Numbered from the stretch's first letter, positions 35,301 through 48,259 are shown. The stretch is DNA of 64,000 nucleotides from Polytrichum commune (GCA_950295325.1 OX485805.1:52478758-52542757); one strand, 5' to 3'. Numbers and translations: made by a program. Notes: generated from the sequence alone by a model not told the origin.

Positions 35301-37596
35301 TCTGAAGATTCAGATTGTTGATGATAAATTGCAGACTTACAGTTATAAGGAAAGTCTATCAAATGCCAACAACCCAGGAGGATTCGCGGAAGTATGCAGC
35401 AGGCGGCCGATTCAAGAGTTACAGGAGCAAGTCTAGTGCACTAATTGGAAGTCCAGCTCTGGACCATATATTCAGATGAGAATGGGATCGGGATGAATTT
35501 AAGCAGGATTCAACATGGAATGTATATATAATGGTTTGTGATGAGCTGCTCCCACCCACGTCGATGTCTGCCACCTTCCGACTGTACCACAGTCGACCTC
35601 CCTCTCAAAAATAAATGCAAATGACTTGGTATGTGTGTTGAATCACCCGGAGATACATACATCATTCACTGGAAATGAAATTTATCATCAAGACTTGTAC
35701 TTACTGCATGCGTCGAGGAAAGTGGAAATCGATTATTACCGACAGTCGGCTCTGAACAAGAGCGATCTTATCCAAAATCACCAATCCACGGATAAAGCGT
35801 CGGCAGGATTTCTGTCATTTGACCAACATCTTGCTCATGAGGATGATGATTTCCTGGCGAAAGAAAGGACGAGTTACTTTGTGATCAGCTTTCTGTTCCT
35901 GTACACAAATTGCTGACTGCTAATTACTAAAATTAAGTTCAGATGCCGACTGATGACCCGACAGATCATTGACCAGTATAGTACATGAAGATACATTTCA
36001 AAGGTGCATGCCTGCCAAATAAGAATTTCGTCAGTCTCTCGTAATGTGATGTTGCCAGTGATCATGATGAGTCTTCCTAATGCCAATGCTTCTTCCATTG
36101 CACGAAATGTGTACCAGATGCACAGTGCCGACTAAAGCTTGCACTGAACGTTCCACGCATATTATGCCGACTGCAATAGCGGCCCCTGGTTCTACTAACG
36201 GGAAGATCCGACCGCTAGTTACAGATGAGCCGGAATTGCCGATCATTTAGGAGAGATCTATAGGATATACCTTAAATTAACGAAGAAAAACCAAAAGATA
36301 GCAACATATAACCGGTTGGACTTGGAAACACTTGTATCTCAACTGATTTTACCCATAGTTTCCCCGGACAGTTTCCTCTTGTCGTAATTTCAGGCTCCAC
36401 CACACTCTTGTAGAAATCCGACAATTCTCGGCCTGGGCTCATGGCCGCTCAATTTCCGGCAAGCCAAGTCCTTGGAATGCTAAACCGCTTGTGACGAGAA
36501 TAAGGTGTGGATTGAGGCAAAAGCCGAGAAAAACAGATTCGTGTGCATGTCACCTTTAATTCCTATCAATTGTTCAACAATGGATTTGTGACAATTTGTG
36601 GGGGAACTGATGGTCGTTGCAATCGCGGCTTTAGCTTCGTTGATGGTAGGGTTTCGAAGGTAAGGTTTTTTGCCTTTGAAGGTGCACTCGGGCTTGAAGA
36701 CAAAGGTATATGCACTTTTTTGTGCATATTTTTACAAACAAAAGAAAGATTTAAGTTTAAGTAGTGTGTTTTCCTTCTGGTCGACCGGCCATCGCCAGCA
36801 TAAGCCCGGCTTGGCGAATCTGGAAAATTTTAGAATAAAATCATCGCCATGTGAATCAAACACTAAAAAATATAAATTAGCTTAAAAAGGGCGGTCGTGT
36901 TCAAATTCAAAAAGGACAGCACAGAAGTGCAGTGCTCACTGCTCATGAGTGCGTTTCCTGCCGTTAAGTTAGGCTAGTACTGTACTTTGATACAGATCAG
37001 TTGTGAAAAGCATGTAGTAGGGTAAGGCATATTCCAGCATGCCGTAACGGTCAGTTGAATTCTTATACAATTCAGTGGTTGAATGTCTGATATTGTAAAA
37101 CACGTGAAGATAATGGCCGTTGGCCGGGTTTCAACTTGAATGAGCTTCAACTTCCCAAAAGTTAAGTGAGAACACTATTGATTTTCCAGGAATTGCACTC
37201 GAATTTCTCTGAAGAACGTAACTGCTCTAGAAATCGGTGCTTGTCACACTTTGCTTTAAATGTAAGGCAGTGCAGTTTCGTGAGAATTAACATAAAAACC
37301 TACATAGACTTCATTGAAAGCAGACTCCAACGGTTTCATGCACTAGTGAGTGCCGATACACAAAGTTGTAATTGAAAAATAATCCTTGATAGCAAACCAG
37401 AGCAGTGTCGCCTCGTTATTAATTTGAAAAACAATAGCAGGCGACATTTCATGTGTCACTTCATCAAACCTCTCGAATGGGTAACCCTGATTACTAGCTC
37501 CTATTGAGAGGCACATCGAAGTTTCTGTACATATATCTACTACTACTACTACTATTGATATAGACTAAGGTTTTTCTTCATAGCCTTCCCGTGTGT
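35301..37596. other. Intergenic with exon-like relics, no confident gene
   Basis: Includes an open stretch on + ending TDEPELPII-stop at about 36249, and a dispersed-repeat copy at about 36270-36420 (ATAACCGGTTGGACTTGGAA, also at 41736). An (ACT)n run lies at about 37540-37556. Nothing forms a supported gene model. Confidence 0.45.
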
Positions 37597-37878
37597 GCTT
37601 TTGAACATCTACAAATAAATGCTCAAATAATGTATGTAGCCTCTCTTGCAATTTCGTTTTGCCATATGACCAGCACTTCCGGATTGTTGCAAAATTTGTA
37701 ATGACCAGCAGGCCGCTATTACCTGTTTCCAAGTGCTTGCTGCTGTTGAGGATCGATCTTTACTAGCCAGCCTCGCCATAAAAAATGGGTTAACCAAAAT
37801 AAAATAAAATAAAATAAAACTTACTGAATGATCGAGAATAATCACAGGACGAGGTACTGGAGATACAAATCTGCTGAA
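37597..37878 (-). other. Probable 3' flank of the 37879 gene
   Basis: Contains an (AAAAT)n simple repeat at about 37796-37819. No separate gene seen. Confidence 0.4.
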
Positions 37879-38262
37879 TTACTTTTTGTTCGTCCAGAAC
37901 CTCCAGTTGGCTTTGGGTTTCTTTCCCCCGGCGGCAGCGCTGCTAGTTTGCTCGTCAGAATAATTAGCACTCTCGGCTGCTGCTCTCCTGGGCACCTTCT
38001 GTACATCGAACTGGCCGTTTTTCTCCTTGATGGTTATGGTCTTGTAGTCGCAGCAGTCGTCGGTGCTCACAATAAGCCTCTTGCCCGTGGACTCCTCGCC
38101 CATCAAATATTCTTGATATGTGGCGTTGAAATCCACCGGCATAGTGTAGTCTTTATCCTTCTGCACGGTTGTGAGGTAAACAAAGCACCGATGGTTGCCC
38201 ACTTGCATCTTCAAGTCTCCCTGAGTTGCATTGCGGATCACGATCGTAGGCTCCGACATCAC
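37879..38262 (-). CDS. Small conserved plant protein of unknown function (DUF7748-like), paralogue 2
   Basis: A single coding exon of 127 residues, MSEPTIVIRNATQ to a basic end (KANWRFWTNKK). The ~90-residue core repeats the landmarks of paralogue 1: GDLKMQVGNH, TMPVDFNATYQEYLMG, GKRLIVSTDDCCDYK, ITIKEKNGQFD and PRR. The C-terminal tail is shorter, basic and unrelated. A 5' UTR intron is likely: the acceptor TTTTGACTTTCAG/GCGATT lies just upstream (intron end at 38314), and a strong donor CAAG/GTGAGG lies at 38861. Paralogue 1 seems to lack such an intron. Same strand, about 5.8 kb apart: a tandem duplication followed by divergence of tails and promoters. A long plus-strand frame across this region is its antisense shadow. 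Confidence 0.8.
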   Translation of the reverse strand: MMSEPTIVIRNATQGDLKMQVGNHRCFVYLTTVQKDKDYTMPVDFNATYQEYLMGEESTGKRLIVSTDDCCDYKTITIKEKNGQFDVQKVPRRAAAESANYSDEQTSSAAAGGKKPKANWRFWTNKK

Positions 38263-38313
38263 TTAGTCCGCGTCTCTGTATGGATCCGGCCCTCACTTTC
38301 TCTCGAAAATCGC

Positions 38314-38861
38314 CTGAAAGTCAAAAGCAAAAACACAAGACTAGGAAGTGAGCATAAGATTTTCAGACGACCCTATCAGTGTGTGACCTGTTGTAACAGA
38401 TTCACAAACCAAAACATGAGTAGAACGCGTCACAGTATTTGCACAATATCTCCACATGAAACTCATAACCAGAAAGTGAAATTTAAGATTTTTCTACGAC
38501 CAGATTCTCAGCAATGACTGGCTCTCTGACCTCTTGTGTGGGAGAAGGTCAAACCAAAACATAAAAAGAAACCATCATCGTAAGTCCTCAATTTCTGCAC
38601 GTGAACCACTTCAGATTCCCTTTCGTGGGTGATCACAGACTTGGAAATGAAAACTGAGACAAAGAGTTACCCAAGCCAATGAAAACTAGAAAGAGATTTA
38701 TCAACACACACCAGTCAGGCAGCTCAGCTTAATAGGCAACAGTCGTCTTAGTAGGAGTAAACATCTACGTACCGACCACATCAGAACTGCTTGAACCAAC
38801 CACAATACAATCACAACACAAAATGCATACCTAAGTTCAACCCTCAAGCCGGCCTCCTCAC
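38314..38861 (-). other. Predicted 5' UTR intron of the 37879 gene
   Basis: Read on -, the donor is GTCAAG/GTGAGG and the acceptor TTTTGACTTTCAG/G, 548 bp apart; an alternative donor CTTAG/GTATGC lies at 38830. The leader exon would extend toward about 39010, with a weak TATA-like GGATATAGCC at 39041-39050. Prediction from splice motifs only. Confidence 0.4.
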
Positions 38862-39418
38862 CTTGACACAAAGCTCACGTTAGAGGACGGACGCAGAAAT
38901 CCTGTCACGCCGTGTGGTGAATGCAAACCCTTCAAAACTCGATCGAACAACAGAATGGCGTTAACTACGAGATGTGAATGGAAGTGCTCCACGCATGGAT
39001 AGAGGTAGAGAAAGAAGTGTGGTGTCTGCAGAAGCTTCAAGGCTATATCCTTTTGTTGCTAACGGCGGTATACATGGTCGGCGGTAGAAATCTGATGACT
39101 TGGAACTACTGCAGATTGACTCAATTACAGTCGGTGTTGCTCATTGCTTTGCATACGGTGACTTGACTAGAAAAGCTTCAGATGCAATTTCGAAACAATA
39201 TAGGTAAGAACTCTCGCATTGAACACGCGGCACGTGGATCCGGGGAGATCTCTGGTTCTGCCTGAGAGATCCGTTCCCTCGTCGAACGAGCGTCAAAGTG
39301 TGAACGCTGTTTGACGTGGCGGCTAACCCAATAAGTGCCAGCGCCGCTTTGCGCGACTTAAGCAAACGCAGTTTCGCCACCGACCTGAATAGATGATCAT
39401 CCCCACCCGCACTCTTCA

Positions 39419-39561
39419 AATGGGCCTCCATCCTAAGCTAGGTTGAAGAGTTGTGGTAAAGGGGAATGCCCTGAGGAGAGTACATTGTGGAATTTGAGGG
39501 CACCGCCTTTCATAATGTTTTCTTGCATATAAGTCAAGCTTTATGGGAAAGGAAGTGCACA
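39419..39561. repeat. Dispersed ~143-bp repeat, copy 1
   Basis: It begins AATGGGCCTCCATCCTAAGC and includes TGCCCTGAGGAGAGT and TTTTCTTG-ATATAAG. A diverged direct copy is at 40616-40758, and an inverted relative lies near 17160-17210. Confidence 0.75.
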
Positions 39562-40351
39562 AAAAAATATTATAGCCTTGGAGTAAAACACGGTCTACGT
39601 TTTGACTGCATTGTGTGATCTATGTGGTGGCATGCCTTGGTTGTAGCCACTTTGTAGTTGGTTTTTTTTTATAGGCACTTGCGCGGTTGTCCTACCTCTC
39701 CACCGACTTAAAACAGTTATGGGGCAGCAAAGTTGGGTCATGTGCCCAACCATTCTGTCCACCTTGCCTGCATGTCAAAATTATTCTTTAAGGTCATTTG
39801 TCCACAAAACCCATATGATTGCATCTCACTTTCAAGGTTATATGACACTACATATCATCTTTAGTGTAGTTCTTTTGAATATGTATGAACCCTTGTGGAA
39901 ATTTCACTAAATTGTTTTATTATATTGTAGTTAATGCCTTCTCCTCTCACAAGTATTCGTATACATTCAAACCAATCAAGCGCAATCAGAACGCTAAACT
40001 AAATGGTAAACCCTAAACCCGTAAACCCTAAACTAAATCCAAAACTCTAAACACTTGATAAGTTTGAATTAGCTTGATTGAGTATTAAATACGATATTAT
40101 AAAACAAATAAGTAGAGAATTCCACAAGCATTCATACACTCAAAAGAAGTAGGCAAAGGAAATTCACAAATGATAAATGAGTTAGCCTAAGCTTTTAATT
40201 TCCATTTTAAAACGAAAATGGCCATTCTAAATGATAAAAGTCACAAAAGCTTAACCTCATTGCTGATGAGAATTTCTATTCAGTTTTATCTTCTAAGATT
40301 TCTTAATAAGTGCAACTTTCGGGATGAAATCCCTATCATTTACTTGTATAC

Positions 40352-40353
40352 AA

Positions 40354-40416
<63 letters not shown>
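40352..40416. repeat. (GT)n(TA)n compound microsatellite
   Basis: About 15 GT units followed by about 16 TA units. Confidence 0.95.
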
Positions 40417-40420
<4 letters not shown>

Positions 40421-40615
40421 ACTTGAAAAGTGGTGCATTTGATATGGAATTTGTGGCCAACCTTTTTTTGAAGTTGGGCGGGGTGGGTAGAGGCGTCATG
40501 CCCATTTTGAGGAGCCATTAGTGAGCATGGGCGCCACGTTGAGCGACTGCAGAGAGGGGACAAGCCAATGTCGCAACTGACCCAATTAGCTAATCAGTCC
40601 CACCGGTACCCTACA

Positions 40616-40758
40616 AATGGGCCTCCGTCTTAAGCTAGGTTGAAGTATTGTGCATATGCAATTATGCCCTGAGGAGAGTGCATTATGGAATTTAAGGGCA
40701 CTTCCCTTCATAGTGTTTTCTTGGATATAAGCATTGTGCGAAGGGAAGTGCGCAGCAA
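40616..40758. repeat. Dispersed ~143-bp repeat, copy 2
   Basis: A direct partner of 39419-39561, with several indels. Confidence 0.75.
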
Positions 40759-40768
40759 CCATTTTGAA

Positions 40769-41084
40769 CTACACTAAATAGTCCTATTTAGTGTGGGTGA
40801 AAAAACTACTGTGGAAATAATTAGCATGGGCCACTCTAATGCTCTAGTTGGGGATGGAATTAATGTGGGTTGAGACTTTCGACCAACACCTTACGTAAAA
40901 TAAACATTCACCTTACATCAAAAGTAGCACACGAAAATAAAAACCATCCACATTAATTTTCTTAAAAATCAATTATCATGGGTTAAAAATTACATATGTA
41001 GTCCACATGAATTCTCATTATAAAAATTAGCTTGAGATCTAGAAAATTACCGTGGTCCACAGTAATGGGTCTATTTAGTGCAAC
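40769..41084. mobile_element. Possible MITE with CTACACTAAATA ends
   Basis: The left end CTACACTAAATAGTCCTATT is mirrored by a degraded right end, CTATTTAGTGCAACT. The interior contains inverted GTGG(A)CCAC-type segments. Non-coding. Confidence 0.5.
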
Positions 41085-41400
41085 TGAATACACCTCATTC
41101 AAAAATTGTTCTTCTACTTGAGAACAAATCGATTTGAACAAACAAACAAACAAAATGGATACATTTTTTGTATATATATATATAAAACAAAAATAACACA
41201 TGTTTACATATAGGGTAAGGTCCTATAAGGGAAGGACTTTCCGTATATAAGATAAGGGTCAAAAGGGATTTGTGTATTCATCTCCTGCTACAGGCTGTCG
41301 CTCATTTTGGGCAAGTGCATTCATTCCCTTGGAGATTAATAAATGTGTCGGTGAGAGATTTGACATTGTAAGGCGGCAACTGAACAGGGAGAATTGGCTG

Positions 41401-41629
41401 CTACACTAAATATGATATTTAGTGTGACTCACTATCCGGAGTTACACATTCCTATATGTTTTTTTTAAACTATTGATGTAAATTCTAACCAATAAAGACG
41501 TTAATGCTTTTTAATGTCCAAATAATCAATTCGACCTTTGTTGGTAAAAAAAAATGAGATGTATAGCAAGCAGTTACAACGTTGCTTAATTCCAAAGAAT
41601 AAGCGACACTAAATATCATATTTAGTGTG
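41401..41629. mobile_element. MITE family B, copy 1 (CTACACTAAATATGATATTT ends)
   Basis: The left end CTACACTAAATATGATATTT and the right end ACTAAATATCATATTTAGTG are inverted complements. The interior (CAATTCGACCTTTG, AATGTCCAAATAATC) is shared with a decayed copy at about 52017-52230. Ends resemble family A, but the interior differs. Confidence 0.7.
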
Positions 41630-41901
41630 GTTAGATATGAACCAGTTGAAGTTCAAGACTTCAAGAAAATTTCCCATCATTTTAGAGGACTCTTTGGAAT
41701 ATACATGAAACGAATAAATAAAAACCAAAAGATGTCATCATGTAACCGGTTGGACTTGGAAAGACTAGGATCTTGATTGGTTATGCCCAAATATCTCCTC
41801 GACACTGAAGGTGGCTGCAAAATACAAAGGGATAAAAGAAGAAAAAGAAACACACACACACACACACATACATCTACCTACCTACCTATCTACCTACCTT
41901 A

Positions 41902-42432
41902 TGGGGCATTCCCACCTGACATTAGTTAGAAGTAGTTTTAGTCTAAAAGCGGTTTTAGTTATCCAGGGTTCACACATACGGCTCTTTTTAGTGCCGAGCC
42001 TAGGTGGCAAATGATGTGGCATGGCTTAAAAGTGGAGGTTTTAAGCCTCGACCACCGACCCTCCCATCGGTACCTAAACATGAGGCAAGAATATAGGAGC
42101 TTTCAAAGTGTCGCCTCCCACCCTTGTGATTGGTTGCTTTTTAGTCTTAGCTGTGAGGGCACGAGGAGCTTCATTAACAAAAACCGACGGTAAGATAGGT
42201 GAGTAGTAAGGCATTTGGGGATGGGACAAAAACTACCCAACATTTATTGCTTGGTAGATAAAACCATGAAAATGTGTGAAAGCTACTTAACTAAAACCTA
42301 CTTGAAAATCTCCGGAGCAAGTTCTTGTAGGTGCATTGGGATAGTCGGATGCCTCCGCTATAACCGAGGGAGCTTTACCCGGTTTTTAGGAAATACTTTG
42401 GGTCTTAACTAAAGTCAGGTGGGAATGCCCCA
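41902..42432. mobile_element. PIF/Harbinger-like MITE, TTA target duplication
   Basis: The left end TGGGGCATTCCCACCTGAC and its inverse complement at the right bound 531 bp of non-coding DNA. TTA flanks both ends (41899-41901 and 42433-42435). Pairing of the ends extends inward to about 28 bp. Confidence 0.85.
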
Positions 42433-42435
42433 TTA

Positions 42436-45400
42436 GGTAGTCACATAATTCAAGGGCCATGGCATGAGACTTTTGGAATCCCCAATGTATGTGTAGAGCA
42501 TTTAGGACGTGGCCTCAAATGCCTTATTCACTCCAGCTTTCTTTGGATACCAAAGTTGTTGTTGTTGTTGTTGTTGTTGTGGGCATATCCATGCTTCAAT
42601 CACATTGATTTTGACATGGATGTCTTCCACAAAGCGCGGAATGCATTGTAGCGCATGTTGTAATGCCATTCCTCTCAAATGGCAGAAGGTTCTTTCAAAT
42701 TATGCACTTCAAGCCTTCTAAATTAACACACAAACTTGCACACAATGTTTTGAGGTTAGTAAATGGGGGGGGGGGGGGAATTTGAGCCAACTTGATCACC
42801 ATACTTTCTTCTTTGATATCAATGAGCTATTATTTGAAATGCCTCGGCCATCATCCCTATACTCTCACTGAGAATTGAATTGGAATTTAAATAATTAAAT
42901 AAATATTAAAAACCTTGAAAAACCATGGTTTGACAATGTTGCATACAACTCCAACTCTTAACCGACAATTTGTGACTAAGAAATGTCTCAATTGTCACAC
43001 CCTTGCTCATTGATTATGGTGGAGATTAAACATCGTCAAATTTGTTATAGTCCTTATTCATTTCCTATATATAGATGCACCCATTGTCAACACATGTGCA
43101 TTCTAGACAAGTTCGTTGGTGGTCTTCAAATTCTCTGCATTACCTAGTAGAAACAAGCCAATTAGCTTTTGACACCACCATTTGCATATTCTAGAATCTC
43201 AAGGGTGATGGATTTAAAGACGCCTAAGTATACAACTGTGATAGGTCCCTTTGTTTAAAACTTTAAAAATTCATTAGATATACATTGTGGGCCCAAGAAT
43301 TGTGTTCTATGTAGATATGGAATCCATGCATATTTACCTTTTACATATAGTTGATTCCATGTTGATTTAAATCCTCATATTTGCTCAATTGCTTAAAGTG
43401 TTATAAATTGGTGCACCTCACCATAAATCCCTACATGTCCCAATAACTCTCTTTCATGTATAGGATATATACCTCATATGAAGAATTTTCTACATATTAA
43501 CATTAGAGAATTTTTTTTGTTATTTGTTTGGTATATAAACCCCAATGTAAACCCTGTAAAGATCAAAGTGTATTGAATTTGGTGTCAATTGACAATGGTA
43601 TGATTTGGGTTTTTGTCTTGTTGACTTTGTCTCCAGCTTGGGATAGAGGCATAATAAAATTCACATCGAGCGGGAATAGAGTATGGAATCTTGACCAATG
43701 GTATAAATATGTGTTCTAATCACAAGAAATGTCATTTCAAGCAACCCACTCGAACAATTCCTTGATCTTTGAAGTGTAACTATAAGTTTGTTTCTAAAGT
43801 CCAATAAAATATATTGAGAATCATCTTGTCAATTTTGTGTGATTTGTTGAATGAGCTATCATCCTTACAAATTATCATCCAATTTTTGGAGTAGAAATAA
43901 TATTTTTTGAGAATTAGTTGGTTTTTTTTAATAATAAGGTTCTTGTAATATCCACAATTAGTAGGAAATGATAATTTAGCTATTACGAAGCTCAAAAGAA
44001 ATTAAAGGTTGTAAAGTTGAACTTTTCTAACCATGGACAAGGGCTAGGAAGCATTTTAGTGAGACAATGGACATGTTAAAATGGTGAAACAAAGGTCACA
44101 ATATGGCTATGGACGAAAACATTGAGATTGTTTCCCTCACCCTTACATCCTCACAGGCCATAGCCGGAAGGTAGTCCGAAAACTCAAAAGAATGTGAAAA
44201 TTGTGAAATCCCTCTTGAGAAGAAAGTGGATGTCTTTCCTCGTAACCTAACAAATGGCTATGGGCTAATCAAAGCTTTTTGGATGTGAAACTTTTGTTGC
44301 CGTGAGAAATTATCTTTGGAATGGTAATTTTCTGTAATAGATTGGAAATCTATCTAAACAATCATCATCATTCTCGAGAAGAGAGTGAAGAAAGGGTGGT
44401 CATAGCAATAATCTACGTTGAAATCAGAGAGGGTGGGAAGCCTTTGTTGTTTGTTGAGATAATCTTCTCTAAATCACAATTTGATTATTACAAGTTGTCT
44501 CTCACGAAGGACTGACTAGTGTTGTTAACTCTCAAGACTAGTAGAGTCAAAGTATATTGAAAAGTTTGAGGGCTTTATTCCACCGTAAAGAGGATGTGAA
44601 GCCCAAGAGCAAAGCAAAGGAGTAAATAATTGGTGAAGTGATCAACAACCAATGGTTTGATGTACATTGGGTCTAAAGTGTGGCAAATTGTAATTATAGA
44701 TCAAAGGACCGATCTCTTGACTATTGGAAAGAAAGAAAATACATTAGGTGTACATATGTGATTATGGCAATAATCTAAAGTGAAGTTACAGGTGTGATAC
44801 CCTTGATCAAAGAAAAGAAGATTTCAATTGACGTTTGAGTTGAGCGAATAGTCCTACGAAATTGTTTGCCCATTTGGTTGGCTCTCGAGAAAAGAGAAGG
44901 CAATTTATGCCAAACATTTGATCATTGTCATCACCTCGTAGAAATTAGTAGGGGATGAAGCATTGTCAAGACAATATAGTTTCTACATCATTCATGTGCA
45001 TGCTCAATTGTCGTATGAATCAAGGTGTTTCTAACAAATTGTCTTGTAAGCTTGAAACACTAGGATTTGAATTAATAAAAACAAAAAGACATGCAAAACT
45101 AGGGTGAGAAATTTCACCCTTTTGCTACAATCATGTCAACCCACGATCGTGTGTCCTCTCCCTCATCCCACAAAAACCATAGAATAATGAATGTCATTTA
45201 TGGCCTGTATAATTGGCTCCTCAAATCATGGGAGTGGTTTGTGGACGAAGCCGATGTTGCGACACCTTCCTATTGGATACGACAATTTGAAAATCCATCC
45301 AACCCACAAAACAAAAAAAAAGCATGACTAAGGGCCAAGTTCCACGTGCCGGTCCCGGTCCGTTTTTTAAATGGGTGAGAAACGGATGACATCATCCAAA

Positions 45401-47776
45401 AAATGGGTGATGTCACCCATTTTATGGAGGGGTACTTCTATGTGGGGTGCCAGTTTTTTTCGATTTCCTACTTTCTAACTAAATTTGGTGAGTGATAAGA
45501 CATGACACTTTATGAAGGTCACCGGCAATGAAGGTCATCTAGATTCTAAAAACATCATAAAATACACGTTCCCTAGGAGTACTCCTCAAAAGAAGGGACT
45601 AGAAGAACAAAGTGGCTTTTAGTATCCAAGGGTGTACCCTAGGTGACCGGCCGATCCGGTCACCGGAGCTTTCTACCCGGCACATGTCCTTCTTGGGACC
45701 GTTAGGACCGCCGGTCCTTTGGCACCCGTTCTTGAATCGAATTGAAGATGCCTTACTAGCACCGTCACTCATGGCCACTTCATGCATGGACTGAGGGCCG
45801 TGACTGTGTAAATGTGAGGACCCTTGCTTCTCACCCAAAGGTTGTACCATCAACATGGTATGCCATATAAAAATCCACATAGACTTTTCATCCATGATCC
45901 TTTCTTTGGGCCCTTAGCCTTCCACCTTCAAGTGTGAAGTGAACTTGAACGGTTTCGGCCTTTTCGACCAATGAGAGATCTTAGAATGCAATGGTCACGG
46001 GCCTTTGGTCTCATGTATATTCGGAATAAAAAATTATGATGCCATCCGACTATTTATGTGTAGTAAGTTAGTCCTTGTTGTGGAAGGGGAGAAAAATATC
46101 TCATATTGGGAGGGTGAGTCGGCTGCCCAGATATTTTTACTTGTCAAATAGCATTTATGTTTGACTCAGCTTACACTTGGAGCTTTCTAATCCGACCGCA
46201 TGGCAGTGCATGAATTTCTTTGCTTTATTGGAATTCCTCATCAAATTCCAATTATTCCTTCATAACCGATCGCTTAAGAGATTCTGCCCCAAGTCTAAAG
46301 AAGAATGCAGCCGTGCAAAATTTTCCCGTGTAGGAAGATGGAAGTAAGGAAATGGTAATGTTTTCTCGTAATTTTATTCCTTCAATTGAAAATATTGTGA
46401 ATTTTTGAAGTCAAAAGTTGGTCCGAACACATTATCAATGCTATAACCGCTCATTTTGAGATGAATTCCTTCCCATTTTTGCACTCGAAACCGGGGATAT
46501 GTGTGTCATGGCATTATCCATTCTTTGTTGATACCACAACCAAAGTTGGAGACTTAGGGTTAGTTTCCGTGTAAATTGTTTCAAAATTCATTGGACCCGT
46601 GTTGTTTTAAACTCATATCAGAGTGGGGTTGAGGCTTGATTCACGTGTTAGAAGGATACCATTGAAAAATGCTACTTGATTTATGATAACTTCAAAATAG
46701 TAGTATGTATGCTATGTTAAATTTCTTATTAAGTGTGGCCCACGCCGATCATTTTGTACTCACATTGATTGTCTTGCAGTCATTGGGTGATGATTAGAGA
46801 TGATGTCATATAACATGCGATGTCATATAATATATTCAATCATGAATACCACATTAATCAACATGGCACTCCGATTTCAATCCCACGCGACATAAAAACT
46901 TATTTATTGATATACTCGATATAAAACGAGACCATCTAAAACAAGAGGAGAAACTTCTTTCGACATACATCAACCTACAAAGTTGGGCCTACAATCCTGT
47001 CTTGAATTTGCACAAGCTTGAATTCAATATTTTGATCACCTTATATTAGTCAATTTATGGGCTTGAGAACCCCGTTTTCAACTATGATTCCAATATATTC
47101 AAACATGTTTCTATGGACTTTGCATCTTTGAAAAATTGAACATGTTTGACATATTTGTCCATAAGTTAGATGTATTCTAAGTTAAAACACATGGGATTAG
47201 GTAATGACATCTTCAACATTGGGCTCAAATAGTAAACGATCCCACCCCCAAATGGAGCGTTGAATGTTGTATTTCACCTTGGAGACCGGTATTGTAAGTT
47301 ACACCATACCTTGCATTGACATTTTGAGTTCATTCACCTAGGGAATTTCTTAGGGCCGCTTCACATAGGAAATCAAGACCAATTTGGGGCTATGACATGT
47401 GTAAACCTTTGTATGTAGTTGGTCTAATCCACTAATTAAGCCACAAAATCAACATATCATATCGGAATTACATCCAATCACAAAAGTTAAGGATTGGCAA
47501 GATGGCCATGATTTTATCTTACTATCCATGTTAAAGTTGATTGTGCGTCTGTAGTCATGAAAGTTCAACATGAATATGAATAATGTCATGTTTGGCTTCT
47601 TTTGAGTTGTGTCCAACCAAAAAGAGTTAGTGATTGAGCAATTGTCCTTTGTCAAGAAGTTCAAAATTTCCGTTGCTATTGCATATTTAAGATCTAGAAA
47701 TGTCCGATAAAACATTGTTTGTGCAATACATAATATGAGTAATATACAAAAACATTTGATTTTCCTAAGTGTGCAG
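42436..47776. other. Gene-poor intergenic region
   Basis: Contains a (GTT)n run at about 42556-42581, a G14 tract at 42765-42778, and a relic of the GGGCCACTTCACAC Harbinger-like family at about 45910-46020 (AAGTGTGAAGTGAACTTG... CAATGGTCACGGG). Possible further element ends (AAGGGCC) lie at about 45332 and 47353. No gene was recognised; frames near 43.5-45.9 kb lack support. Confidence 0.5.
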
Positions 47777-47918
47777 CATAACATAATTAAGATCCATAAC
47801 AATGTTCAGTGGGACTCACAATATTCCACATAATATTCCCCACATTTAGAATGTAATAATATTATGTGAAATATTGCCAGTCCCACATAACATTGTTATG
47901 AATCTGAATAATGTTATG
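47777..47918. mobile_element. Foldback element, copy 1
   Basis: Two arms of about 65 bp pair imperfectly in inverted orientation (CATAACAATGTTCAGTGGGA against TCCCACATAACATTGTTATG). A related palindrome follows at 48103-48259 in the same orientation. Non-coding foldback MITE. Confidence 0.7.
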
Positions 47919-48102
47919 AGATGCATTACATGGAAATGTTTGTGGATATCAAATCTAAATTTAAAGTTTCCATTCGTCAGTCAATGCATTTCTTTGGCCC
48001 ATCTTGGAGCCTAGCGGCAAACCGAATTGCACATACTGGAGGTTGGGCAAGATCCACTACCATGATATCCCAAACAAGGATATAAGAGATCATTGGGCAA
48101 AT

Positions 48103-48259
48103 CATAACATTCATAGATATTCATGGCAATGTTCCGTGGGACTGATAATATTCCATGATTTATTCCCATATTCAAATTGAATGTGGGGAATCACCGGGAA
48201 GACTACATGGAATATTGTCAGTGCTAGAGAACATTGTTATGGATCTGAATAATGTTATG
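48103..48259. mobile_element. Foldback element, copy 2
   Basis: Arms begin CATAACATTCATAGATATTC and end GGATCTGAATAATGTTATG. The motifs TGTTCCGTGGGACTGA and AATATTGTCAGT match copy 1 at diverged positions. Confidence 0.65.

Larger units (their letters stand above)
39051..40768. other. Intergenic with short repeats
   Basis: Holds two ~143-bp direct repeats (39419-39561 and 40616-40758), a short telomere-like block at 40006-40033, and an adjacent (GT)n(TA)n microsatellite at 40352-40416. No gene recognised. Confidence 0.6.

Noticed and set aside
37828-38517. 229-codon plus-strand frame
   Set aside because: It is antisense to the well-supported 127-residue gene at 37879-38262, whose protein has a clear paralogue; the plus frame has no such support.
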